From positions 1 through 33,105 of the forward strand of contig JAWOIG010000090.1 of assembly GCA_046484775.1 (NCBI GenBank): a DNA stretch of 33,105 nucleotides, in the 5' to 3' direction. The translations under genes and the position numbers were made by a program. Below are positions 23,117 to 31,840 of the stretch, in pieces. The number at the start of each line of letters is the position of its first letter. Position 1 is the first letter of the stretch. The stretch is from JAFGQE01 sp046484775 (GTDB lineage: Bacteria > Bacillota > Clostridia > DUPQ01). Under the pieces are notes generated by a model. That model did not search any database, was not told the DNA's origin, and saw only the letters and a list, made by a program, of their open reading frames with translations.

Positions 23117-25312
23117 ATGATGGAAGACAGGACGGGGGACGGTACGGTCATACGGGGCTATGTCGGGGACATTATCTTTCACAACAGTGAAAACGGCTAT
23201 TCCGTCTTCACGATTTGTTGCGAAGGAACCGATGTGACTGCGACCGGCAGTGTCCACGGCATCAGACCCGGCGAATACATTGAGATTTCAGGTTCATGGA
23301 CCGATCACAAACGCTACGGCAAGCAGTTCACCGGGCTGGGTTTCAACAGGAGCATGCCTGAGGACGACAACGAGGCCATGGTAAGATATTTGTCATCAGG
23401 TTTTGTCAAGGGAATAGGAGCCGCGACGGCGCAGAGGATCGTCGAGAAATTTGGACGGGACACAGCCCGCATACTTGAGGAGATGCCGGAAAGACTGGCT
23501 GAGGTCAGGGGCATAAGCCTCGAGAAGGCGATACTGGCGGGCAATGCCATAAACAGCAGGAAAGCGCTGGCTAAGACAATACTGTATTTCACAAAACTCG
23601 GCCTGAGCCCGGAAAAAGGTGCGAAGGCCTGCTTGCAGCTGGGCGATGACGCGGTGGAGAAAATAAAGGAAAATCCATATATTCTCATATCGGGCCAGAT
23701 AGGGCTTACATTCAAGCAGGCCGATGCGATTGCGGCATACGAGAACAGTGGGACCGATGAATTCATGGAATGCCAGGCAAGGGTATATTCGGGCATAGGA
23801 TATGTTCTTGAAAGGGCCATGGAGTCAGGCCACACATATCTGCCGATGGATCTGCTTATCGAGGCATGCCGCAGGGTTCTTGGAATTCGAATTGAAACAA
23901 TAGAAGATGAAATCGTCAGGATGCTTGCCGATGGATTGCTTAAGTCCGCGGGAGACCGAATCTATTTGAGCCGCCTGTACGATGCCGAGAAATATGTATC
24001 CGAAAGATTGAGGCAACTCTCATCATTCAAGTACGCATTCAGCGAGAACATGGAATACACTCTGAACGAAAGCTTGATGGAATTGCATGTAGCGCTTGAT
24101 GAAACGCAGGCAAGGGCCTGCATGGCGGCCGCCGGTAACGGCGTTTCCGTAATATCGGGAGGCCCCGGCACAGGCAAAACTACAATAATAAAAGCACTAA
24201 TAGGAATGTTTGAAAAAACAGGAAAAAGCTGCAGCCTTGCCGCTCCTACCGGAAGGGCGGCAAAAAGAATGCAGCAATCCTCGGGCAGGGATGCAAGGAC
24301 CATCCACAGGCTTCTTGAAATTGATTTCATTGGCGACGGGGACGTGATGCAGTTCGCCCGGAATGAAAACAATCCGCTTGAAGCGGACGCAGTCATAATA
24401 GACGAAATGTCGATGGTCGATATAGAACTCATGCATGCATTGCTGAAGGCTGTGAAGTCAGGGACAAGGCTTGTGCTGATCGGCGACGTCGACCAGCTGC
24501 CTGCGGTTGGACCGGGAACGGTTCTTAAGGATATCATCGAATCGGGCATGGTCCATTGCACGATCCTGCAAAACATATACCGGCAGGAAACGGGAAGTTC
24601 CATACCTCTTGTGGCAAGGGACATAAACGAAGGAAGGCTGCCCGATTTCAATCCGCCCGACGGAAGCTTTGTTTTCCTTGAGACAAGGGGTTCGGGAAAG
24701 GTCATGGACCTGATGACGGAAATAATCAAGGGTGAAATGGAGAACACAACGGATATTCAGGTCATAACGCCCGGAAAAAAAGGCCCGGCGGGAACAATCA
24801 GCCTCAACAGGATGATGCAGGAGGTGTTCAACCCGGGAAAACCCGGAAAAAGCGAAAAGAAATATATAAGCCGCATATTCAGGGAAGGCGACAAGGTGAT
24901 GCAGATAAAGAACAACTATGAAATAGAGTATACGGCTTATTCCGAGATTGGAAAGGGAGTCTATAACGGCGACATTGGAATTCTTGCTGAGGTCGATGCA
25001 CAGGCGGAAATGCTAAGAGTGGTATACGATGGGGAAAAGACGGTCATTTATGATTTCAAGGACGCCGACCAGCTGGAAACCGCCTATGCCATTACGGTTC
25101 ACAAGAGCCAGGGCAGCGAATACGGCACGGTTGTGATGCCGCTGTTCGGGGTCAACGACATGCTGTGCACCAGGAATCTCCTTTATACCGCAGTCAGCAG
25201 GGCTGTTAGGAAGCTATATGTAATCGGTTCCAGGGAAATATTTTCTTCAATGATAAGCAACGAACATAAGAAGCCCAGGTATTCAGGGCTGAAGGGACTT
25301 TTGATTGATTGA
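23117..25312 (+). CDS. recD2: RecD2-type 5'-3' DNA helicase
   Basis: About 731 residues, the size of stand-alone RecD2 (YrrC) proteins outside RecBCD, involved in recombination or fork repair. An N-terminal OB-like domain and helix-hairpin-helix region (GFVKGIGAATAQRIVEKFG, 95-113) precede the SF1B motor with Walker A SGGPGTGKTT (347-356), APTGRAAKRM, Walker B VIIDEMSM, GDVDQLPAVGPG and the C-terminal motif AITVHKSQGSEYG. ATG 23117 is chosen after GAAGGGA; upstream codons of the frame lack family resemblance. The 3' end overlaps comF by 8 bp. Confidence 0.92.
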   Translation: MMEDRTGDGTVIRGYVGDIIFHNSENGYSVFTICCEGTDVTATGSVHGIRPGEYIEISGSWTDHKRYGKQFTGLGFNRSMPEDDNEAMVRYLSSGFVKGIGAATAQRIVEKFGRDTARILEEMPERLAEVRGISLEKAILAGNAINSRKALAKTILYFTKLGLSPEKGAKACLQLGDDAVEKIKENPYILISGQIGLTFKQADAIAAYENSGTDEFMECQARVYSGIGYVLERAMESGHTYLPMDLLIEACRRVLGIRIETIEDEIVRMLADGLLKSAGDRIYLSRLYDAEKYVSERLRQLSSFKYAFSENMEYTLNESLMELHVALDETQARACMAAAGNGVSVISGGPGTGKTTIIKALIGMFEKTGKSCSLAAPTGRAAKRMQQSSGRDARTIHRLLEIDFIGDGDVMQFARNENNPLEADAVIIDEMSMVDIELMHALLKAVKSGTRLVLIGDVDQLPAVGPGTVLKDIIESGMVHCTILQNIYRQETGSSIPLVARDINEGRLPDFNPPDGSFVFLETRGSGKVMDLMTEIIKGEMENTTDIQVITPGKKGPAGTISLNRMMQEVFNPGKPGKSEKKYISRIFREGDKVMQIKNNYEIEYTAYSEIGKGVYNGDIGILAEVDAQAEMLRVVYDGEKTVIYDFKDADQLETAYAITVHKSQGSEYGTVVMPLFGVNDMLCTRNLLYTAVSRAVRKLYVIGSREIFSSMISNEHKKPRYSGLKGLLID

Positions 25313-25943
25313 TTTTGAAAAGATAGCGCACCTGCTGTTCCCATCACCCTGCATTTACTGCGGCGGAACTTCGGTCGAAAAGGAATATGGATTCTGTCCT
25401 TCGTGCAGGGACGCGGTACCCTTCGGTCTTAAGAAAAGCGGGGATACCTGGTATTTGTTCGATTACGATAAAAAGATTGCCGGCATGTTGAAAAGGGCGA
25501 AGTACGCAGGCAGGCCATATGCAATGAAGATGCTTGCCAGGCTGGTCGGAAGTCTGCTCGGGAATAAAGGCGTGAGACCGGATATAGTCGCATATGTTCC
25601 CATGCACAGGAGCGATCTTGGGAAGAGGGGATATAACCAGAGTAGAATCGCGGCAACTGAAATTGCAAGAAGTCTGGACTGCCGTTGTTACCCCGGGGCC
25701 TTGAGAAAAATTGAAAGAAACCTCAGCCAGGCGGGGCTTAGCAAGGCCAATCGAAGCAAGAATGTCAGGGGAGTATACAAAGCTGACAACACAGTCGTAT
25801 GTGGAAAAAGGGTGCTTCTGATAGATGATATTATGACAACCGGAAGCACGATAAACGAGTGCAGCAGTGAGCTTCTGTCGGCAGGAGCGGTTTTTGTCGA
25901 GTCGGTGGTCATTGCCCATACCCCTTATTCAAGACGAAAATAA
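25305..25943 (+). CDS. comF: ComF-family phosphoribosyltransferase-like protein
   Basis: A 212-residue protein with an N-terminal zinc finger (CIYCGG and CPSC, residues 16-35) and a type I phosphoribosyltransferase fold with the PRPP loop LLIDDIMTTGSTI. ComFC of Bacillus takes part in DNA uptake; in other species the role is unclear. It starts with TTG inside the recD2 end, so translation is coupled. No other competence gene is seen nearby. Confidence 0.88.
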   Translation: MIDFEKIAHLLFPSPCIYCGGTSVEKEYGFCPSCRDAVPFGLKKSGDTWYLFDYDKKIAGMLKRAKYAGRPYAMKMLARLVGSLLGNKGVRPDIVAYVPMHRSDLGKRGYNQSRIAATEIARSLDCRCYPGALRKIERNLSQAGLSKANRSKNVRGVYKADNTVVCGKRVLLIDDIMTTGSTINECSSELLSAGAVFVESVVIAHTPYSRRK

Positions 25944-25981
25944 ATAAACAAGGCAACTCTGCCATGTGCGCCCATTGGAAT

Positions 25982-26016
25982 AAAAAAAGGACTGCGAGTA
26001 TGCGCAGTCCCTTTTT
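25982..26016. terminator. Bidirectional terminator between comF and the GNAT-like gene
   Basis: An A-tract, GGACTGCG, a 6-nt loop, CGCAGTCC, then CTTTTT. Both flanks suit termination on either strand, matching the convergent genes. The remaining 150 bp to 26166 shows only a GCGGG/CCCGC hairpin near 26088. Confidence 0.85.
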
Positions 26017-26166
26017 GGCCGGCCGGATAGAGTGGAAACTATAGTTTGAGAGAACTCAGGAGAAGGGACCGGCCTCATATGGAATGCATGCGGGTATAAG
26101 CCCGCAAAAATGGGGGTCTTGGGAATGAGCTGCGGTGAATCATTCATACCGGAACTCGATACAGTG

Positions 26167-26811
26167 TCAATTGTAGCCGGGCACAAGATTCTTTTTCAGA
26201 TAGTTATCCCTGTATGATTTCAGAATGTAAGGCATGTGCCTGGGAGGTTCGTTCACCTCGGGATCGGTGTTAAGCAGAAAATAGCAATATCCCATCCGGT
26301 CGATTTTCGTATCATTTCTTGTGAAACCGAGCCGGGTCAGGGCGGCCATACTGTCAATGTCGTCCTCAGCCTCTTCAAGATGCAGTTCTATTCTCGGAAT
26401 ATCGGAATTTCCAAACAGTACATCTATGATTCCCTTTATGCATTCTTCATGGACTTCGGGACCCTTCAGGTGCCCGCTTATCTCATAATACAGGTGTGCA
26501 TTCCTCATTAGGTAATTGTTGTAGTCGACATCGATTTCCAGCAGGAAGAATCCCACGACGAACACCCTGTCAAGAAGAACCCAGGCGAGCTTGTCCGCGT
26601 TTCCCACATATGTGAGGAATTCAACGTACATGTCGTGCAGGCGCTCCTCCAGATTGTCAAACGGGTCTATTTCAAGCGGTTGGTTCTGCATGCGGAATTC
26701 GAGGAGGTCCAGGAAATGCCTGTTGTCCAGCGGCTCAAGCACGAAATGCTTTGTAATCGCCTGTTTGTTGAGAAAATCGAATTCCGGAGTATCTATGTCC
26801 TCGATATACAT
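26167..26811 (-). CDS. GNAT-like (N-acetyltransferase fold) protein
   Basis: 214 residues. The pattern resembles RimJ/RimL-type acetyltransferases: ITKHFVLEPLDNRHFLDLLEFR near the start, a beta-strand block WVLLDRVFVVGFFLLEI, and then LYYEISGHLKGPEVHEECIKGIIDVLF. The end is PRIELHLEEAEDDIDSMAALTRLGFTRND, typical of the last GNAT strands. The classic acetyl-CoA loop Q/RxxGxG/A is not clear, so activity is uncertain. ATG 26811 is preferred because GGAGG lies 6 nt upstream; the frame is open 14 codons further. Transcribed alone. Confidence 0.6.
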   Translation of the reverse strand: MYIEDIDTPEFDFLNKQAITKHFVLEPLDNRHFLDLLEFRMQNQPLEIDPFDNLEERLHDMYVEFLTYVGNADKLAWVLLDRVFVVGFFLLEIDVDYNNYLMRNAHLYYEISGHLKGPEVHEECIKGIIDVLFGNSDIPRIELHLEEAEDDIDSMAALTRLGFTRNDTKIDRMGYCYFLLNTDPEVNEPPRHMPYILKSYRDNYLKKNLVPGYN

Positions 26812-26890
26812 ATATTGCCTCCTTATAATTTGTCCGCCCCTGCGGTAAATCAATCCTAATACGAGAATGACAATATTTGAATAAACCAGT

Positions 26891-26917
26891 GGTATAAATT
26901 TTCCCCAAACTTATACC
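26891..26917. promoter_or_regulatory. Inverted repeat between divergent GNAT-like and CAP genes
   Basis: GGTATAA (26891-26897), 13 bp, TTATACC (26911-26917). A perfect 7-bp inverted repeat in the 209-bp divergent gap, placed to act as an operator or to carry a minus-strand -10 box. No regulator is identified. Confidence 0.35.
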
Positions 26918-26951
26918 GGCGGTTTAAGTTTCAATAAAAAAATCAATATGG

Positions 26952-26960
26952 TGTTATAAT
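26952..26960 (+). promoter_or_regulatory. Extended -10 promoter of the CAP-domain gene
   Basis: TGT followed by a perfect TATAAT at 26955-26960, with no clear -35 box. Transcription would start near 26967, 54 nt before the TTG start. Confidence 0.5.
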
Positions 26961-27020
26961 TAGGGAGTGCTGAATAACAATGGATTGATCGCCGCACAAT
27001 GAGCCAAAGGAGGCATTTAT

Positions 27021-28541
27021 TTGAAAAAGACGCTGTCTGTTCTGATATCAATTGCAATACTGTTTTCCTGTCTGGCTTCATTCCCCGACAGGGTTTCGGC
27101 GCAGGAAAAATATCTATGGTATGCCGAAAACCTTAGTAAAATAGGCGTCTTTATCGGAACCGGAAGCAGTTTCGAACTGGACAGGCCGCCTACCCGGCTG
27201 GAGGGCGCGGTAATGTTCGTAAGGCTTCTTGGCGGAGAGGATGAAGCTCTTATGATGAATTACCCGCATCCTTTCCGAGATGTCCCGGAGTGGGGCCGGG
27301 GTTATGTCGGATATCTTTATCACTATGGGCTTTCAAACGGCGTTTCCACCTACGAATTCGGCTCCTTCCTTGAGATGCAGGCAAAGAGCTTCATGACTTT
27401 CGGACTCAGGGCCCTGGGATATACAGACAGTGGAACCGGAGCGGATTTCTCATGGGAACATGCGCTGGAATTCGCCTACGAAAACGACATTTTGGATTAC
27501 GGCGGGTACATGGAGCTGAAGAATGAGATATTTCTCAGGGACCATGTCGCGCTTCTTTCGTACGGGTTTCTTAAGACAATATCAAATGGAACCGATGAAT
27601 CGCTTGCGAAACGGCTTGTGGAACGGGGCTTTGTCGACAGGGCCGCAGCGGAGGAAATCGGGGTTGTTGCACCGGTTATCGCCGGGGATTTAGCCATATC
27701 GGTCGGAGTTCCATTTATTGATGTAGTCATGCGGTTCGGGCTCCCCGACGGTGTTGCCGACTCCGGTTTTGGATTTGACTGGCAGGTGTACAGCGGGAAC
27801 CCGGATGAATATTTCGAGGTCGGGGTGAAGGGTGACAGGGTTGTCGCCGTGTTGCTCGCCTCACCTGGTTTTTCCGCCGAACGGGGAATAGAGGTCGGTA
27901 TGTATAAAGCTGCAACGGATTCAGCTTATCCCGAAGGAATAAGCCGGATCTATAAATCGGCGCCCGGCGATGCTACGATATACATCAATCACATACTAAT
28001 GGAAAACCGGTCCGTTTTCAGGACGATACAGAACGATTATATAACCTATTACTATGATTCGTATGATAGAGATGCCATAACGGCGATTTTCGTCATCGAT
28101 GATGAAATCGAGGAAAGCAAGATCAAGCAATTCGACATTCCGGCAGACATCGGGCTCATGTCTTCGATCGGAAGGCAGGTATTCAACCTTACCAATGCAA
28201 TGAGGAGACAGAAGGGCCTTTATTTGCTGCAGTGGGATGACAAAGCCGCGGCATCGGCCTTGCTGCATTCAATGGACATGGACTCAAGGGATTTCTTCGC
28301 CCATGAAAATCCCGACGGCCTGCAGCCGTGGGACAGGATGGCGGCCCAGGGGATAAGCTACACGCTTGCAGGTGAGAATATTGCGGGCGGATACAGGGAC
28401 GCCGTGCACATGGTCAACGACTGGCTTAATTCAAAAACAGGCCACAGGGAAGCAATGCTGGGCGGCTACCTGCATCTGGGAGTGGGCATATGGATAGACG
28501 CAGCCGGATATATGTACGGGACCCAGAATTATTGGAAATAA
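27021..28541 (+). CDS. Secreted SLH- and CAP-domain protein
   Basis: 506 residues. A signal peptide spans 1-27 (hydrophobic ILISIAILFSCLASF-like core, cleavage near VSA-Q). Residues about 30-210 look like S-layer homology repeats (FRDVPEWGRGYVGYLYHYGL is the clearest), which anchor proteins to cell-wall polymers. Residues about 225-365 match the CAP-associated N-terminal type domain (VMRFGLPDG, FDWQVY, VGVKGDRVVAVLL). Residues about 378-506 are a CAP/SCP domain (FNLTNAMRRQKGLYLLQWD, HSMDMDSRDFFAHENPDG, AGENIAGGY, GHREAMLGG). Bacterial CAP proteins of this layout are surface proteins of unproven activity. The start is TTG 27021 after AAAGGAGG. Confidence 0.85.
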   Translation: MKKTLSVLISIAILFSCLASFPDRVSAQEKYLWYAENLSKIGVFIGTGSSFELDRPPTRLEGAVMFVRLLGGEDEALMMNYPHPFRDVPEWGRGYVGYLYHYGLSNGVSTYEFGSFLEMQAKSFMTFGLRALGYTDSGTGADFSWEHALEFAYENDILDYGGYMELKNEIFLRDHVALLSYGFLKTISNGTDESLAKRLVERGFVDRAAAEEIGVVAPVIAGDLAISVGVPFIDVVMRFGLPDGVADSGFGFDWQVYSGNPDEYFEVGVKGDRVVAVLLASPGFSAERGIEVGMYKAATDSAYPEGISRIYKSAPGDATIYINHILMENRSVFRTIQNDYITYYYDSYDRDAITAIFVIDDEIEESKIKQFDIPADIGLMSSIGRQVFNLTNAMRRQKGLYLLQWDDKAAASALLHSMDMDSRDFFAHENPDGLQPWDRMAAQGISYTLAGENIAGGYRDAVHMVNDWLNSKTGHREAMLGGYLHLGVGIWIDAAGYMYGTQNYWK

Positions 28542-28678
28542 GCAACTGTGGAATATCCCGGGAATGGCATTGGCCGGAGCCGGCGGAGAATATGAAAGCG
28601 GCGTAATCGTTCAGGACTGCATTGCGGGTTCAAATGAAATAAAGGCCGGCAAACCCATACGGCATCTTTTCGTATGAT

Positions 28679-29500
28679 TCAGACCAAAATCCCAAGAAAA
28701 TCCTGCAGATCGTAGACAAATCCATTTTTCAAGGCAGTTACCCAGAGGCCATGCTCCTTGTGATCTTCATTGCGGGCAGACTCCCTGTTCTCAACCGCTG
28801 TTACAGCCTCGCGTATCGTCGAGCATATTATACCGCGGTCCGCCATGTCGTTCATATTGCCCGGGGAGTACTGAAGGCACCAGTTTATTGCAAATCCTAC
28901 ATAGACAAGATGATTGATCCCGTACTCAAGGCATAACGCATGCAGGTGCCCGCTGTGTGTCGCGATGGGTTCCTCATCAAGCGGCATGGCCCCGGCAAGA
29001 AATGTCATGGCGGAACGGCCTTTTTCGATATCGGGTTCGTTGTGAAGACCCGGCATGGAATTTTCTTTCTTGAATTGAATCAACTCATTGTAAACAGGGT
29101 CATGGACGGGGCTTTCAGGCACAGGCATGGGGTCGGCTCCAAAATGCTTTTGGTAAATCCCAAGTGTTTTCGCATAACCGCCGAACCCATCGGCGTACCC
29201 CGAACCGTCGGCGACATGAAACAGCCGCATCCCGCTTTTTCTGACCGAATCGAAAAGCCGGGGGAAAACCCCGCCTGCAATCATGTCTGACCTTGGTATG
29301 TATTCAACGGCCCTGTACCATCCGGGATATCGCTCATAGCTTCCGCAGTCCCATGCGTGCATCGATACAAGCGCGGTGCGGGAAAGATTGACCGGAAGAT
29401 CCCTCTTCTTCCACCCGCCGTATCCCTCCCCGGGAACGGCAAGGGAATAATCCGCATCGAACTGCCGGTAATACCAGGAAGGAATCATCTTTATAGTCAT
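28679..29500 (-). CDS. Isochorismatase-like cysteine hydrolase superfamily protein
   Basis: 273 residues. The candidate triad is Asp51 in LVSMHAWDCG, a Lys not assigned with certainty, and Cys208 in YVGFAINWCLQY, the position of the nucleophile in the family. It is followed by MADRGIICSTIREAVTAVE, which fits the last core strand and helix. At 273 residues it is longer than most members (about 180-220), with an insertion around residues 105-175. The ATG at 29500 lies 9 nt after GCGGAGG. Likely an amidase or nicotinamidase-type hydrolase of unknown substrate; it lies divergent to the DUF1848 gene. Confidence 0.7.
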   Translation of the reverse strand: MTIKMIPSWYYRQFDADYSLAVPGEGYGGWKKRDLPVNLSRTALVSMHAWDCGSYERYPGWYRAVEYIPRSDMIAGGVFPRLFDSVRKSGMRLFHVADGSGYADGFGGYAKTLGIYQKHFGADPMPVPESPVHDPVYNELIQFKKENSMPGLHNEPDIEKGRSAMTFLAGAMPLDEEPIATHSGHLHALCLEYGINHLVYVGFAINWCLQYSPGNMNDMADRGIICSTIREAVTAVENRESARNEDHKEHGLWVTALKNGFVYDLQDFLGILV

Positions 29501-29580
29501 ATCTGGAAACCTCCGCAATCCAATATTACCATACCCCGGGAGACATACGCGAGCCTAGCGTCAAAAGACGTGCCGGAACA

Positions 29581-29589
29581 TGATATAAT
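29581..29589 (+). promoter_or_regulatory. Extended -10 promoter of the DUF1848 gene
   Basis: TGA directly before a perfect TATAAT (29584-29589), with no clear -35. It is only about 20 bp upstream of the ATG; if it is used, the leader is very short and carries little more than the GGGAGG at 29598-29603. Confidence 0.4.
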
Positions 29590-29608
29590 CTGCATCGGGA
29601 GGCTGGCG

Positions 29609-30475
29609 ATGATTATAAGCGCAAGCAGAAGGACGGATATTCCGGCATTTTATGCGGATTGGTTTTTCAACCGCCTGCGGGAAGGAACCGTATATTCAAG
29701 GAATCCTTTCAACGGGAAATTGCTTCCCCCGGTTTCCCTGAGGCCTTCCGATGTCGACTGCATTGTCTTCTGGACCAAGAATCCCGGTCCCATGATCAAC
29801 AGGCTTGAATTGCTGGAACCCCTCCCGTACTATTTTCAGGTGACGGTAAATCCGTACGATGCCATGATTGAAAAAGCCTTCGGAGGCAAGGACCAGATAC
29901 TCGATGCGATAACGGAGCTGTCCGGGATGATCGGGCCGGACAGGGTTGTCTGGAGATACGACCCTGTGTTTGTAAACGAACGGTACACGCCTGATTTTCA
30001 CATCAGGGCATTTGCTGATTATGCCCGTCGGCTTGAAAGGCGCGTCAACAGGTGCATAATCAGCTTTGTGGACGAATACAGGTCGATTTCAACCCGAATG
30101 GCCGGTTTTGACATAGTTCCGGTTTCCATGGAAGATATCCTCAGCTTTGCACGGGCTTTTTCCGGCATCTGCAGGGAAAGCGGAATGGAGATATTCAGTT
30201 GCGCCGAGCCCCATGACCTCGCCGCGGAAGGCGTCCGGCCGGCAAGCTGCATCGACCCGGTGCTAATATCGAAAATAACGGGCAGGGAGATGGCATTCGA
30301 AAAGGACAGGAATCAAAGAAAGGAATGCGGATGCGCAAAAAGCGTGGACATCGGGGCTTATGACACCTGTCCCGGTGGATGCGCATATTGCTATGCAAAC
30401 CGCAGGGAAGCGAGTCTCGCCCGGAATCTCAGGAACTACGACCCGGATTCGCCGGTGCTGTGTGGAAATAAATGA
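29609..30475 (+). CDS. DUF1848 family protein with C-terminal radical-SAM-like cysteine motif
   Basis: 288 residues of an uncharacterised bacterial family. The N-terminus MIISASRRTDIPAFYADWF is its signature, followed by RNPFN, DCIVFWTKNP (51-59 region) and VWRYDPVF. The C-terminus has CGC near 240-242 and CPGGCAYC (Cys254/258/261) followed by YAN. CX3CX2C is the [4Fe-4S]-binding pattern that radical SAM enzymes carry at the N-terminus; its C-terminal location suggests a circularly permuted arrangement. ATG 29609 is chosen because GGGAGG precedes it and the family N-terminus begins there; the longer frame upstream overlaps the divergent gene and is not coding. Confidence 0.85.
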   Translation: MIISASRRTDIPAFYADWFFNRLREGTVYSRNPFNGKLLPPVSLRPSDVDCIVFWTKNPGPMINRLELLEPLPYYFQVTVNPYDAMIEKAFGGKDQILDAITELSGMIGPDRVVWRYDPVFVNERYTPDFHIRAFADYARRLERRVNRCIISFVDEYRSISTRMAGFDIVPVSMEDILSFARAFSGICRESGMEIFSCAEPHDLAAEGVRPASCIDPVLISKITGREMAFEKDRNQRKECGCAKSVDIGAYDTCPGGCAYCYANRREASLARNLRNYDPDSPVLCGNK

Positions 30476-30514
30476 GGCCGGCTGATTCATCATGCAATGA
30501 ACCTGCGGCTAAAA

Positions 30515-31840
30515 TCAGCCCGACTGCAGATCCGTGCGCCTGAACACCAGCCATGCGCAGGCCAGGCACACCGCGATGATCCCTCCGAGGCTTATCCATA
30601 TGCGGGGTTCAACGGCATAGCCCACATTCATTACATCGGTATTCAGATATCCGAATGGGGTGATGTATTTCAGGAATTCGGCTTTGTCCGATATATTCGA
30701 TATTATATCCGTGAAGTAGAAAGCCATTATTACTCCGACCGCCATTCCAGACGAGAATTTACCCCGCCTTACGGCAACCGATATCAGAATGCATACGGAA
30801 GCGACCGCAAGCATTATCAGCATGGTTATTACCGAAACCAGCAGATAATTTCTGAAACTGTAACGCCTGAAGAGCGATTGCGTTTGCTTGTCAGACAAGC
30901 CGAAGGCATCGCCGAATTCGTCCGTCATGCTCCTGTCGGCCGCCTGTTGCAAAAAGGGCCGGGGATTGATCGAAAAAAGCTCCATTGCCACCGCCGGGTT
31001 GCTGAAATTGTCCTTCAGATATTGGAATTCCGCCATTTGAGCGCCTATGTCGGAGATGAACTTGTCGCGTTCGGAAGGCGGAATTCCGAACATCTCCATG
31101 TATCCGTCGGGGTTCTCGATTATTTCCTTCATGAGAGCATCAGGGTTTTGCAGGAAGGATTCCATCAGGGCCTTCATCTGCGCTCCGTCAAGTCCCATAT
31201 CCTTCATGCTGTCTTCCGATGTTTCGATCTCCGTGGATATGGTATCGGAAACAACATAATAAAACAGCGTTTCATCAAGCGTAAAAACCTGTAAAAGCGC
31301 GGATTCCTTTCCGTATGAGGCTTCGGCCAGCATCTCCTTGTTGTCCCCGTCAAGCCATGGAACCGGCGGGGACTGCGATTTCAGGCTCTCGAGAAGAACG
31401 AGCCCGGTGGAAAAAAGCAGAATGTTCATTACAAGGATAAAGGCCAGGACCACTGCGGTCTTGCTGGCAAAGAAAGCAGTCCTCGAAGCCGGTTTTGAAT
31501 ATATGAATTCATATGTCCCGTCCCGGACCTCCGCAGAAAAGATGCGCACGATCAGCACTCCGGTGTATATGCATCCGATCAGAATCACATATATCGAACT
31601 GTACGACACATAGAAGTTCAATATGTAGGAGAAGGTGTTTATGTCCATGGAAAAGGCGCGCAATACGCCTGAAAAGGACGAATCGTTGAAAACATTTCCA
31701 AGCGTGCCCATAAGCTCGGAAAACGAGATATAGAAGACCATTATCAGCGCGGAATATCCCACTGTTACCAGGATGGCCTGCAAGATGGTCTTGAAAAGCC
31801 GCTTGCTTTCCATTTTAATGATGTTAAGTTTCAATGTCAT
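30515..31840 (-). CDS. ABC-2 type transporter permease with large external domain
   Basis: 441 residues with six predicted membrane spans at about 18-40, 80-101, 124-150, 331-357, 363-381 and 415-434. Between spans three and four is a soluble region of about 180 residues (152-330), rich in Asp, Glu, Met and Gln and without Cys, predicted outside the cell. The SAEVRDGTYEFIYSKPASR coupling helix before span three is typical of ABC-2 exporters. It overlaps the ATPase gene upstream by 17 bp. Substrate unknown; antimicrobial peptide or lipid export is possible but not shown. Confidence 0.85.
   Translation of the reverse strand: MTLKLNIIKMESKRLFKTILQAILVTVGYSALIMVFYISFSELMGTLGNVFNDSSFSGVLRAFSMDINTFSYILNFYVSYSSIYVILIGCIYTGVLIVRIFSAEVRDGTYEFIYSKPASRTAFFASKTAVVLAFILVMNILLFSTGLVLLESLKSQSPPVPWLDGDNKEMLAEASYGKESALLQVFTLDETLFYYVVSDTISTEIETSEDSMKDMGLDGAQMKALMESFLQNPDALMKEIIENPDGYMEMFGIPPSERDKFISDIGAQMAEFQYLKDNFSNPAVAMELFSINPRPFLQQAADRSMTDEFGDAFGLSDKQTQSLFRRYSFRNYLLVSVITMLIMLAVASVCILISVAVRRGKFSSGMAVGVIMAFYFTDIISNISDKAEFLKYITPFGYLNTDVMNVGYAVEPRIWISLGGIIAVCLACAWLVFRRTDLQSG

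Noticed and set aside
30480..30520. GGCTGATT/AATCAGCC inverted repeat between the convergent DUF1848 and permease genes
   Set aside because: The loop is 25 nt and there is no T-tract on either side, so it is not a convincing terminator.
30497..31294. A 265-codon plus-strand frame
   Set aside because: Antisense to the ABC permease, with a low-complexity, charge-heavy translation lacking any domain pattern.
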